Part shown: positions 11,929-23,673 of the stretch, piece by piece
Position numbering within the stretch: position 1 is the stretch's first letter
Layout: every line of letters starts with the position of its first letter
Assembly (NCBI GenBank): GCA_036872755.1
Contig: JAVHNS010000002.1
Coordinates: 2,356,001-2,420,000, forward strand
DNA length: 64,000 nucleotides
Direction of reading: 5' to 3'
From: Orbilia blumenaviensis
Taxonomy: Eukaryota; Ascomycota; Orbiliomycetes; Orbiliales; Orbiliaceae
The notes under the pieces: model-generated
What the model saw: only the letters and a program-made list of their open reading frames with translations
The model's database searches: none
Told to the model about the DNA's origin: nothing
Program-made: the position numbers and the translations under genes

Positions 11929-13827
11929 TTAAGCCTTCCCTTTGCCCTTCCCCTTCCCAACCCCGTTATCATCGTCGCTATCTTCGTCATCACTCTTAAT
12001 CTCCTCGAATCGCCCTTCTTGCATCGCGGTTCTGACCGGATTTTCTACATTGATAACGCCAGTCCTATTCAGCCTCTCAAAAAGAACAAAGAGCTTTTCG
12101 GCTTCTCTCTCCTTCTCTTCATCTGTCATCCCTTCTAATCCTTGCACACCAGATGCCTCGATGTCTCTCAATTCATCCTCAAGATATTGGCCCGTAATGG
12201 GGTTAATCCTCCTACCACTCCTTCCACTATCCGATTCCGCAACCTCTTCAAGAGCCTCTGGTGGAATCGGAATCCCGCGCATCATCAGATACCCAGAAGC
12301 ATGGCCATAACCTACATTCTTGATAAGCTTAACTGGATCACTGTCTGAAATCTCAAAAAACAGGGTCTGAAGAATAAGTCTCGTATTCGTCGTCGTTGGA
12401 GATCCGGCAAGCCGTAGAAGCCTGCCTGGAAGTGTGGTGCTACTTTGGGATCCTAAAGGTGATGTTCGCTCTTTTTCTGAAGGCAGGAGGGTTTCGTGCA
12501 TGAGTTTTTTCACAGGTTCTGGGGCTGAGGGGTAGACTTCTATGAGTAGTTTTAGCAGAGAGAGGGCATGGTTGTCGAAGTCATCTACTGTAGTACTGCG
12601 AGAAGTGGTTGCGGATGTAGGCGGGACGGCAGCCCTGTCAAGTATTTTGAGAATTGCGGAAATGTGGATGGTAGGGTCTGAGGGTGGGAAGTAAAAATTT
12701 TGGGACTCTGGGGTTAAGGGGGGAAGGTTGCTTAGGGCATCAATAATATGGTGGGTTGGTGCCTGTAGTGGAGGGGATTGGATGGGGAGGGCAGAGAGAA
12801 GAGTTAGAAGTTGGGGGATTATCCTGTGACCATGAGTTAGTAAAAATTTTTTTGGCTAAGTTGGAAAAAGTGGGAATAGGAGGACATACGGAAGTAGCAC
12901 TGTAGAGTCGTCGGGGATTTTTGTAGTGAGAGTGTACAGGAGCTTTAGTGTATCCTGAAGAGCCATGGACTGCATCATCGGAACTGCTTGGGCGGTGGTA
13001 CTGGATGCAGCAGCCACATAGGCAGTTGCATGCCGTGTTATGGCCTAGGGGCGTGTTAGTCTTTCAAGATATTGCATGTCTGGCGTCAGTGGGAAGTAAT
13101 TACAGCTAGATTGTTTTTGACAAGATCATGTTCATCGATCCATTTATTCAAAAGGTGATCATCCTTTGCGAATGTGGTTGAGAAGAAGAGAATTCGTCCA
13201 AGGAGGAACTCATCGTCTACGTTTTCGCTCTAAAGTTATTGTTTAACGATGCATTCTAATAATGACTACAGATAAAACTTGAAAGGAGTTTAAGTAAATA
13301 CCTTGTATGCTTCACAAGCCTTCTCGACCCAGCCGCCCTCGATGAAATACTGGACGGTTTGCCGTTCAAGGTATAATGCATTGGCCAGGCACCGTAGTGC
13401 TTCTCGGGAAGAATCTGGATTATTAGGCCTGAATGCAACCTCTGCAAGAAAAGTGATTCCTTCTTGAGAGTATATTGCATCAGACCCAGAAACAGTTCGT
13501 CCATGAACCTTTAACTTTTCAAGAATAGCAAGCTCTTCTATATAATATTAATTCGTATATTAGCACACATGTATAGCCTTGGTGTGAGCCATTTGTAAAT
13601 GGGCGTGTTGTCTTTGTTGTAATTTGCGCGCAGGAGTGCAACCGACCTTGGGGTGTTAGTGTCTTCTCGGTGACGTCTTTTCGGAGCTGGTCCATCAGGG
13701 CAAGCACCGCAGCCCGTTTTACTAGTAAATTCAGTGGAATGTTAGATTTATCCGCTGTACTATGCCATTTTTGTTTTTATATAAGGACTTTTGAATGCAG
13801 GCGCGTACCGTTAGTAGTGTTCGACAT
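11929..13827 (-). CDS. ric8: RIC8/synembryn, G-alpha exchange factor and chaperone
   Basis: Multi-exon minus-strand gene. The start is MSNTTN in a 19-nt first exon (13809-13827). The second exon is 13647-13721 and the C-terminal exon ends at the stop at 11929. Family segments are clear: EALRCLANALYLERQTVQYF in the armadillo-like N-terminal half, FFSTTFAKDDHLLNKW, VGYGHASGYLMMRGI, and near the end LFVLFERLNRTGVINVENPV. The tail is acidic then Gly-Lys-rich. RIC8 proteins bind GDP-bound or nascent G-alpha subunits in the cytosol, promote nucleotide exchange and help fold G-alpha. In filamentous fungi they act in growth and development through cAMP/G-protein signalling. The gene is head-to-head with the glutaredoxin gene across 1.5 kb. 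The exact middle introns were joined by eye. Confidence 0.88.
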
Positions 13828-15331
13828 TGCGGATGATTCGATTCGGTTCGATTATGGTATCGTGATGCAAGTAGAAAGAAGCTGTGCAAAGAAATAGGAA
13901 GAAAAAAACTGAATAGAAAAGGAGAAAGGAAGAGAAAAACAAAAAGAGGGTCTGAGCCTGAGGAATCAAAAAGATGATATAACGATATACAAAAGACGAC
14001 GTCAGGCAAAAAAGCTTAGGGGACCAGTTAATTCGCAACTTTAGGGAAATTGCGAATAATCTTGTGGTCTAGGACAATGGCTGTATGAGTGACCCACAGC
14101 CAATTTAACGGTGCAGCGATGTGATGATAATTATAGCGACTCTTCAGTATTTTGAACTGTCAAGTATCTGCTCTGGTGAAGCTCCTGAAACATTAATGCT
14201 TCATCTTGACATCCGCAGTTGCCCTGTCCGTTGTGTGTATAATAATGTGGGCACATCTAATAAGTCCTTGAGAGGTGCTATTAGCACTTAGTTAAGATTC
14301 TGTGCTTATGAATTGGAGCTATAGAATTGGAGCCGGGGGGGATTGGGTTGGGAGGACAAGGTGGGCGCATGGAAGGTGGAGACCCGGAAATGCGCCAGTT
14401 GCTTGGGATGTGGTTACTAAGTAAACTAGGACCGCTAGCTAACCAGAGCAACCGAGGAGTATCTCCGTTCAGCCCAGAATCGGATGACTGGCAACTGCAA
14501 CTACTACGACCACGACAGAGCATTTTTACAAGCTGGGCTGGTTACTTGGTACTGAGGGAAGTACCTGATTACTAGGGAGATGTACATGTACCCACAGAGC
14601 AGAACAATTACCAGGCTCCCTGTGCATAGTTTTCATGCGAGCCACTGAGCATTGCAGCTGTCGTGTCGACTGTCATGTCCTGTCCCATCCCAGATAGGCC
14701 CCCCCCCTGGCCCGTCTCTTACTAAACCGTTTAACCAACTAGACTACGAAGTGGCAACTAAGTCACTAGCACACACCCATATCGAGAGAGTCGGCGACGG
14801 TCGGGTGGGAAGCTGCTGGATACATGCATTGCAGAGCCTGCATATGGCGAAATGTCGGGCGGGGTGTTGCAAGAGAGACGGAGGGGGACAACCAGCTTAC
14901 AGCTTAGAAATCGCCCCGCTTCGGTGCCACTATAAAATTCTTGTCGGCTGGTCCGACATGAACATCCTTCCCTCCATTTTGCTTGCAGTAAAAAGCGGTT
15001 ACTTAAGTCCCCCCTCCGAGGATCCCAAATAAAAAATAAACCACCCCGGCAGATCAGATAAAAAATCCTCCCTCGACGGCCTCCCTCCCTCTTCTTTATC
15101 AATCTCATCTGATAAATCTGCTTCCGGCTTCCATTGATCGATTTGATTAGTACCTTACCTAGGTACTTACTTGACTCTCTTCCCTTAACTTCAATTGCAT
15201 TGCATTGCCCCTCCACATCCGTCCTATAGCTACCCCTCCACTCGCCAAGCTCGATCGCAACCTTACCGACCGAGCCTTCCTCACACCAAAATTTGAAAAA
15301 ATTTAAAACACTAAAAAAAAAAGTGTCAGAA
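13828..15331. other. divergent intergenic, RIC8 / GRX4
   Basis: 1.5-kb region between two divergent genes, so it holds both promoters. The last 250 bp before the glutaredoxin start are CT-rich and then A-rich, typical of a fungal 5' leader. A long minus-strand open frame running from here into the glutaredoxin gene (14758-15690) is antisense to that gene and was not accepted. Confidence 0.5.
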
Positions 15332-16135
15332 ATGGCGACACTGCACACTCCGACAACCGTTGAGGCCTTCCGAGAGGTCTTCTCCTCCGTCCCAGACAAT
15401 ACCCTGCTTGCTATTTCCTTCCACACATCATGGGCTGCTCCTTGCAGGCAGATGAATGAGGCATTTGCCGCCATCGCCGGTGCTTCTTCGCCAGACAAGG
15501 CTGTCTTCGTCTCTATAGATGCCGAGGAAGTACCTGATGTCTCCGAGGAATACGAAGTCTCCGCTGTTCCTTTCTTCGTTCTCGTCAAGAGTCGCCAGAT
15601 CCTGCGTAAGATCTCCGGTGCCGACCCGAAGGAATTGAACGATGCCATCCAATCACTCAGTGGTGCTGCCAGCAAAGTCCCATTAGCCATCCCTCCTGCA
15701 CAAAAGGTAGCTGCTCCGACCAGCAGTAGCTATGATCATGCCAGTGCCGGTGCAGCGGCCCCTGCAGATCCGAACGGTACCACGGACAGCGCCGCGGCGG
15801 ATGACACAGAGTTAGAGGAGGAATCATTACACGAACGCCTGACGAAACTTGTCAACGCTGCTCCAGTCATGCTATTCATGAAGGGTACACCCGCAGAGCC
15901 GAAGTGTGGGTTCAGCAGACAGCTGGTGGCCATTCTCCGGGAGCGTAATATCCGGTACGGGTTCTTCAACATCCTCAAGGATGACGAAGTCAGGCAGGGA
16001 TTGAAGGAGTACAGCGACTGGCCTACTTACCCACAGCTATACCACGAGGGAAATCTGGTGGGAGGCTTGGATATCGTCAAGGAGGAGTTTGAGAATAACG
16101 AAGAGTTTTTGAGCGAGCAGGTAGTTCCGTCGTGA
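15332..16135 (+). CDS. grx4: monothiol CGFS glutaredoxin with thioredoxin-like domain
   Basis: Intronless, 267 aa. The first half is a thioredoxin-like domain with a WAAPC active-site-like motif (the canonical motif is WCxxC, so one cysteine is missing) around residue 31-35. A low-complexity Ala/Thr/Asp linker follows. The second half is a monothiol glutaredoxin domain with MKGTPAEPKCGFS, then SDWPTYPQLY and the GGLDIV glutathione-binding segment. This is the Grx3/Grx4 architecture. These proteins bind a bridging [2Fe-2S] cluster through the CGFS cysteine and glutathione in the cytosol and nucleus. They work with BolA-type partners in iron sensing and iron delivery. The open frame extends upstream from a TTG, but the ATG at 15332 (MATLHTP) is the natural start. 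Confidence 0.93.
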   Translation: MATLHTPTTVEAFREVFSSVPDNTLLAISFHTSWAAPCRQMNEAFAAIAGASSPDKAVFVSIDAEEVPDVSEEYEVSAVPFFVLVKSRQILRKISGADPKELNDAIQSLSGAASKVPLAIPPAQKVAAPTSSSYDHASAGAAAPADPNGTTDSAAADDTELEEESLHERLTKLVNAAPVMLFMKGTPAEPKCGFSRQLVAILRERNIRYGFFNILKDDEVRQGLKEYSDWPTYPQLYHEGNLVGGLDIVKEEFENNEEFLSEQVVPS

Positions 16136-17635
16136 TCAGGTGCAGATGCATGATTTGATTGATGAATATTTTGGTCCATCCACCCACCCATTCTTTCCTC
16201 CTCCCTTCTAAACCTACTAACGAAGAATTAACATTAATCGTGTGTGACCTATATTCTTTATGTTTATAATCGTATCTACTTTCCAGAGTGATAGTTGACT
16301 CTTTAAACTTTTTTTTCTTTTTTTTTTTGGTTCTTTTGCAATTCGAACGGGAATATGTGTATTGGCAGTACGAATTATGGCATCTACGGAGGAATGGATG
16401 CGACGAAAGCCTTCCAGAGCAGTCGTAAGGTCGAAGAGGATATGGAACACCGGTCGGGATACAAGGAAATTGGGTTTTTCTTGTACTGCGATATCCATAC
16501 GTTACGAATTTTTGCAATATGATATCGATATGAATCCAAACAGGATATATTACATAAGTTTTCTTGAATCTAGACCGTCCAATCTTGAGTCGCCTATTCA
16601 CGATAATGTGGGTCCGAGAAGGCTGCAAGGGTCAAGACGCACAGTGACATCATCGTTTTTTCAATTGAGATGTACCTGTATGTGTGTCCAACCTGGCCTG
16701 GTCGTGATCTCGAAATTGTCGAATCCGAAACATCGAGCTCTCTTTGTGTCCAGCTTTTTAAGATTTTAAGCTTGTGGGAATCGACAGGGGGGGTGAGACT
16801 CGAACTAAACTCTCCGTCGCCTGCTTAGCTAAGGTTGTTCCTGAGAACGATGAGAACTCTAGCCAATTGTCGACGGCGCTCACCGCCCTCGGAACCGGCC
16901 GCCGCTTCGAGCGCTTGTTCTGTTTGAGCTTCCTGATAAGATGTGAATTCCTCCAGGTTCGAGCACTCTGCAGGGGAAGAATCTGCAGGCTCTTTCACGG
17001 CATTCCCACCGATCTTCGACGGTGTTCATGGGCCCGCCTGTGCTCGCCATTGGCCGCTTATTCTGATAGCTAGCTGCGTGGCATTTGGTAATGTGACCAG
17101 CTTGATAGTGGTGGAGTCGTATACTATGCTATACGCTGAACTGGAGTTTAATCAACCTAGTAGAACTTTTTTTTCGAAATGTAATAGGCTGGTCATGGAG
17201 AGAACCTGCCAACATTGCTTTCTTTGTGATTACTTACCTCCTACGACTCGTTTACTCACCTACTGGAACCTCCGTTGGATTGATCTCCATACCTAATCAT
17301 ACCTCGCACTTGCATACAGTATATCTTCATACATCCCGTCGACCGTCTTTGTTCCTTGTTCGTATCGCAATCGTTGCATTGTGTCGAGTACTTAGCTTTC
17401 ATAGTCCGGATATACCACATTGTCAGCCGTAGTCGCGGTGGTCGATACGATACTTGCATTGATACCTCCCACATACCATTCATAACTCACTCACCTGAAG
17501 CAAACCAGCCTCTGCCTTAATTTTCGCAAGGGACGTCGTACTTCCCAGCTGGCTAGCACCATCGACGTCAATTTTCCAGTGACTTCAAGCAAGGTGAAAT
17601 CCAGACGCTTCTAGGTCGTGATAGAATAGTATACA
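16136..17635. other. intergenic, GRX4 to AMP deaminase
   Basis: 1.5 kb containing the glutaredoxin 3' region (a T-rich tract near 16308-16330) and the AMD1 promoter. A tRNA-like string on the minus strand near 16790-16850 does not fold as a tRNA. I see no gene here. Confidence 0.45.
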
Positions 17636-20600
17636 ATGACTGGTGGTGAGTGCAACTTCGAGCTGTTCTTGTCCGCTGTCCCATGTTCTGCACATCCCCA
17701 CAATCCAGCGCACCAGCCTCCGCCAGCACCGCTCGCGCCATGCCATGAACAGTGCATCCCGACAGCCGGAATTAGATCTTCACTAGACCTTCCATTATCC
17801 CGTCTTCCGTTCTTAAACCTCCATCCAGACCATCTAGAAGCATGAAAGGCTCGAAGTAGACCACTAACAGTCATTTCCAGCTGGCACAACCTCGTTCTCC
17901 CCAACCGGATCAGCAAACTCGTCTCCGTCGCTTCTTCCAACGCATGTAACCAACCACCCAGAGTCGGACGACGACTACTCCCACCTAGGTCATTCGCTCA
18001 CCTCACACGACAGCAAGTCCGGCCTGGCCATTGGCGGTCTTAAGAGCCAGCTTTTCAATACCGACGGTCCAAATGATACTAATACTGGGGAACCTTCGGG
18101 GGACAACAACGATGACGAATCTCCAGAGCGAACCTCTGACGAGGATGAGGCAAAACGACAACAACAAAACGCATTCTATGACTACCAAGAGGATAAAGCC
18201 TTGAAACAGACCGATGCGAAGCTTTTTTATAGCCAACTATCTCGAGTAAATACCATGACGGGTCCATTGGTCGATGCTGGTATGTCGCAGCAAGGGTCTG
18301 TCGCAGCTTCACCTGCTATAGTGCCCAAAACGGCACAAACGTTTGGCGGATTCTCGCCATTGGACTACTCGGCACATTTGCAGGCTAGTAGGGGTGGAAG
18401 TAAGGCGGGGAGCGTGAAGAGCTTTGGCGCACAGGTGCCCAAGGCGATGCCGTTGGGATATGGGTCGTTCGAGAAGCCTGTGGGTGAGGCAGAAGTGCAG
18501 GCACCGAATATGACGGGTTTCAATGCGATAAACAATGGCCCTGCGGCCCCGGCTCAGGCTGCTGGTGGCGGCTATGTAAGCCGTAAGTGATGCATTCGAT
18601 TGATTGTGGTAATTACTAGGCGGAGAATGTGGCTAATCCCGACATAGAGGATTCAAGTATCACAGCGGAGCTTCAGACTATCTACACGAACGTGCAGAAA
18701 ATTCTCGACCTGCGACACAAGTACATCCGACTATCCCTCCAGGGTCCAACCGACAATCCGAAGGATGATGCTGCTTGGAAGATCTACCCACCACCCCCAC
18801 CGCCTGTCTGGGTCCCAGAAGGTTCACAGATACTGCCTCCACGAGATGACCCGATGTACGGTGCCACGAATATTGACGGTTCTGCCGAACTTAATCGCTC
18901 TGGTGGAAAGTCAAGGAAACCTGGTCAGGATATTGGGAGCGACTTCGAGTTTGACGAGTGCGAGATTCCTGGGGAAGACGAAATGGAGTTTCGATTGGAT
19001 GATACCGGCGTATTCCAAGTCTATGAGAATCGCAAAGGTGAGATCGCGGTACTTCCTTTTATTGAAAAATGTATTACAGCGCTAATATATCCTAGCCATG
19101 GACAATGACCTCCCAATCGTCGCTATTCCTACAATTCGGGAATATTATATAGACCTTGAGGAAGTCTTAAATATCAGTTCTGATGGCCCGAGCAAGTCTT
19201 TCGCTTTCAGACGGCTTAGCTATCTTGAAGGCAAATGGAATTTGTACTCCCTTCTCAATGAGTATCAGGAAATGGCGGATTCGAAGCGGGTGCCCCACAG
19301 AGACTTCTATAATGTCAGAAAGGTCGATACCCACGTTCACCACTCCGCCTGTATGAACCAAAAGCATCTGCTCCGATTCATCAAGAGCAAGATGAAGAAG
19401 TGTCCTGACGAGGTCGTCATATTCCGTGATGGAAAGCATTTGACTTTGAGGGAGGTATTTGAAAGTATCAACCTTACAGCGTACGATCTTAGTATCGACA
19501 CGCTTGATATGCATGCCCACACCGATAGTTTCCACCGATTCGACAAGTTTAACTTGAAGTATAACCCGGTCGGGGAGTCTCGTTTACGTACTATTTTCTT
19601 GAAGACCGACAACTACTCCAAGGGCAAGTTCTTGGCAGAGATTACCCGTGAGGTAATTTCTGATCTCGAGGCTTCGAAGTACCAGATGACAGAGTACAGA
19701 ATTTCAATTTATGGTCGGTCTGAGGATGAATGGGATAAGTTGGCCGCTTGGGTCGTCGACAACAAGTTGTTTTCACATAATGTCCGCTGGTTGATTCAGA
19801 TCCCACGTCTGTATAACATCTACAAGGCCGAAAGTCTCGTTCAAACCTTCGAACAGGTTGTGACGAATATCTTCAAACCTTTGTTCGAAGTCACAAAGAA
19901 CCCTGCATCCCATCCAAAACTTCACGTTTTCCTCCAGCGTGTCGTTGGTATCGACAGCGTCGACGATGAGAGTAAACCAGAACGTAGACTCTATCGCAAG
20001 TTTCCGTTCCCGAAGGCTTGGAATACCGGCCAAAATCCACCCTACAGCTATTGGATCTACTATCTATTCGCCAATCTCGCATCCCTAAATATGTGGAGAA
20101 AGCAAAGGGGGTTCAATACCTTTGTCCTAAGGCCACACTGCGGAGAAGCGGGTGATACTGACCATCTCGCTGCTGCTGTGTTGGTCTGCCATTCTATTTC
20201 TCATGGCATCTTGCTCCGAAAGGTACCACTACTGCAGTATATTTTCTATCTCGATCAGATTGGTATTGCCATGAGCCCGCTCTCCAACAACGCCCTCTTC
20301 CTCGCATATGACAAGAATCCGTTCCTACAATACTTCAAACGCGGTCTCAATGTCTCATTGAGCACCGACGATCCTTTGCAGTTTGCCTTCACTAAAGAAC
20401 CATTGATCGAAGAGTACTCTGTCGCTGCACAAATCTACAAGCTATCTGCAGTCGATATGTGTGAACTTGCCAGGAACAGTGTGTTGCAAAGTGGGTTCGA
20501 AGCAGGGCTGAAGACAAGGTGGTTGGGTCACGGTTGGTATAAACGTGGAGTCGCTGGAAACGATATGGAGAAGACCAACGTACCGAATATTCGTGTGCAG

Positions 20601-21293
20601 TTTAGAGATGAAACTTTGAGGCAGGAACTCGATATGTAAGGGCTGATCCCTTCGCCATGATTTTACGATTGTAGACTGTTTGCTGACGTGAATATTAGGA
20701 TTGTTAAATACACAGCATCTCCGACGGCACAAAAGCTTACGGAACCAATCCAGCAACAGTTAGATGAAGCACCTACATCGCAGTTGAAGAGACTGGACTA
20801 CCTAAAGAGCCAAGGAAATCAAACTGGCGGAGCCCAGATTTCCAGACCGCAGAGTCCTACAACCTCGATGTATACCAATCCAACTGCTTCTGTTGCAATG
20901 ACCCCTAGCATTCATAGCTACCAGGTTCCTCCGACAACCCCGAAGATGATGTTGGCTTCTGGTACAGGTGAGGAGATACTTACTCCTACGGAACGAATCA
21001 ATTCTTTCAGTTTGAACCGTACTAGGAGTAAGAATGAAGGTAGAAGTCCGAATAGCGGTAGTGGGTCTGGACTGATGAGGGACACGAGCTTGGATAATAT
21101 TGTGAAGGCCACAGGGGAGATGGGGATCAGTGCTGGTGAACCAAGGGTTTGGCCGGGGATGATTAGCCGGCAGAGGACAGTCCCTGTGCCTGCTGTTGAA
21201 GGAGAGGGAAGCATTAAGGATGGAGCTACGGATGAGGAGGTAGTTCGGGGAACAGGTTTGTTGGATAAGATGGGGAATGCCAAGAGTGCCTAG
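17636..21293 (+). CDS. amd1: AMP deaminase
   Basis: Five exons in phase: 17636-17645, 17881-18582, 18648-19037, 19096-20635 and 20699-21293 (1078 aa). AMP deaminase converts AMP to IMP and ammonia in the cytosol as part of the purine nucleotide cycle. Diagnostic sequence includes [20 protein letters not shown] (zinc-binding His pair), HCGEAGD and the catalytic [10 protein letters not shown] near the C-terminal third. The N-terminal 350 residues are low-complexity and regulatory. A Ser/Thr/Pro-rich tail of about 200 residues is encoded by the last exon. The first exon is only 10 nt (ATG ACT GGT G) and is inferred from a good donor and the absence of an earlier in-frame ATG in exon 2. The catalytic exon would stop at 20639 if not spliced. 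The GTAAGG donor at 20636 and the acceptor before 20699 restore the frame. Confidence 0.93.
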
Positions 21294-21749
21294 TTGAGTA
21301 GTTGTAGAGACACCTCGACTTCCAGGGACAGCAGTTGGTTTTTAGGGAGCATATTTTAGATGGCGCGTTGACATTTTATTATTCGTCTTATCCCCTTTAT
21401 TTTGATAGGGTGTGTATCTTTTTCCTGATATTTCCTATGTGAAGAGCGTTGACGCCATGTTACTTTTATTGGGGTTTTCGACGTATGTCGAAGCAATATC
21501 ATTCCTAGCTTAACAGTTGCACAAGCTTTTACCATTGTAGAGATTGTCGGAATTTATCTGGAAAAAGTGATGGATTAAACTTAAAGGACCGATAAAGCAA
21601 AATTTGAACGAAGGAAAGGAGGGTAACTACTGCGAACTATCGAAACTCCAATAAACAATGCTGTACCCCCATTCTATTTCCATTTATTCCGGAGCCGACC
21701 CCAGCCCTTTATTATTCTTGTCTTGCGGCCTTTGATCCAAACACCCTCT
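21294..21749. other. convergent intergenic
   Basis: 456 bp between the convergent AMP deaminase and DUF1769 genes. T-rich stretches suit terminators for both strands. Nothing else is visible. Confidence 0.5.
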
Positions 21750-22982
21750 TTAGTCTATATCATCTTGGTTCGTCCCTGACGCCGCCGGGCTCTTACCCTT
21801 TTGGCTGGTTCTCTCATCACCATCTTTGGCATCTTCGAATTCGTCGTCGCCATCGTCGTCGCTTTCCTCCTCCTCTTCTTCGTCACCGTCAACTTCTTCC
21901 TTTGGCGTCAATGCAAACTGAACAACTAGGTAGACGGTCTGATCAACACGGTTCTTCAGCACATAGCGAAGCGGTTGGCCGTCCCAGTATTGTAGGATGT
22001 GGATGGAGATGCCAGGGAGGTTAAGCGCAAAATCTATATTATATCAGCACTGATCCGTACAGCCCCAACGAATATAAGGCTGCTAGATCGCAAGGTGAGT
22101 TTACCGTTGAAGTCGAGATACGGATTATAAAAATCCGTCCAATACTTCTCCCCTTGTTCAAACACGAATTTTCTCCTCTTCTCCTGCTGAACAAATAACT
22201 TCATCCTTGTTGCACTATCCATAGGAATGTTCTCCTCCGTTCCATCTTCGTTTTTTAACTTTGATTTATGCAAACCCTCTTCAAGAACATCGACTTGACC
22301 ATCCACTTGTTTTCCCCCATCGCGCCTTCCAACATCAATAACATTAACACTACTCAACACCCTTCCTTCTAACCACGGTTTCTCAGCCCATGGATCACCA
22401 TCTAATCCTGGATCTATAACCCATCTTGCAACTCTCCAAGCTATACCAAACCCGGGAGGAAGGTTTTTAGCGATCGGTTGTTCAAAGTCATTTCCTAGAA
22501 CTAGGTCATCGCCGTTGATGGAGGTGTTTTTGAATATTAATGGGGCGAACGATATGGAATATTTATCTTTGTTAGTTGAGTGAGGTGGGGTTTCGAAGTA
22601 GGGTGATGTTGAGGGGAGGGTTGTGTCAGCTGTGTATATACATACAAATTTCACCGTAGATTAGTAACATGGTTGATGCGTTGTGACTTGTGATATTTCC
22701 CAATCCATAATCCCTACCCCCCAAAAAAACCAAGGACAGGGATCAAGGATTAGGAATCTTGAAGGTCTCACGGAGCTGCATGCAGAGCTGAACCAAAAAA
22801 AACTAAAGGCATGACGCACATCCACGATAATTTTGAATGCGCACGAATAAATCTGTAGAAATGAGATCTGTGTCGAAGTGAAGCGGTCGTTCGGTGTTGA
22901 CGGGAACGGGGACGTGGGAGGATATATCGCGCGAGGGGCCGGCGGTGACGGTTAGAGTGTAGTTGGAGATTTTGCGGGTCAT
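21750..22982 (-). CDS. DUF1769 (UPF0590) family protein
   Basis: Three exons in phase on the minus strand: 22820-22982, 22105-22629 and 21750-22033 (323 aa). It begins MTRKISNYTLTVTAGPS and contains TSPYFETPPHSTNKDKYSIS, GDDLVLGNDFEQPI and LPPGFGIAWRVARWVIDPGL, all typical of the fungal DUF1769/UPF0590 family. The last exon includes GISIHILQYWDGQPLRYVLK, and the tail is very acidic (EEEEEESDDDGDDEFED). The family is found across fungi and is of unknown biochemical function. There is no signal peptide or membrane segment, so it is probably cytosolic or nuclear. Confidence 0.85.
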
Positions 22983-23673
22983 GGTTGACGTTCGGATCAG
23001 GTCTGATGCATACTATGCTGGGCGGTGGGCTTTTTAATTCTTCTTCTCTTTTTTTTCAACTAACGTGGTAAGTTGGGTACTTATTATGGAGGGGTGCTTT
23101 GCGGGCAAAGTTGCTGCTGGAAGGGAGCTTGATACTTGTACCCGGCCCGGGTGCTGTACTGGGTTTGGTATGTCGCTTTTGTGGTTAAGTGACGTCTACT
23201 CCCACGTGGTCATGGATACACGGTCAAATTAGATATCAATAAAAGCCAGCAGCACTGGAGATACAAATATCACAAATAGGTAGGTATATTGCACCGGCTT
23301 TCCATAGAGTGGGGAAATCTTTGGGCCTACTATGAATATACTGCCTCATCTAAACTACCCAGTAATCCTTAGGATTTTGTAACAATGCAAAAAAGGAATG
23401 AGAGAAGAAAACTTAACAAAAGAAACAAGCCGCCTGCGGTGCAACGCCGCATCAATTCGCGAAACTGCGTGCAGGTTTATCATCGAGATGACATGTAACT
23501 AGAGGACTATCTAGGTCTTGTTGGAATTTATGGCCAAGACGAAAATTTGCGAGTTTGATCTCACTAGACCTAAGTATCAAATATTATATATTGATTACAT
23601 ATTGTAGATGTCTTGACAGGTAAATACCTAGGTACTAATTACAGGTAATAGCGATGTAGATACAAAAAAATAG
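22983..23673. other. intergenic at left edge of accessory island
   Basis: 691 bp: DUF1769 promoter, then increasingly AT-rich DNA. No gene seen. Confidence 0.45.

Noticed and set aside
14758..15690. 310-codon minus-strand open frame
   Set aside because: It is antisense to the glutaredoxin gene and its promoter. It has no family motif, and the plus-strand product is unambiguous.
16785..16860. tRNA-like string on the minus strand (TTCGAGT T-loop-like)
   Set aside because: The T-stem does not pair (TTTAG against CTCAC) and no acceptor stem or proper D-arm is present.
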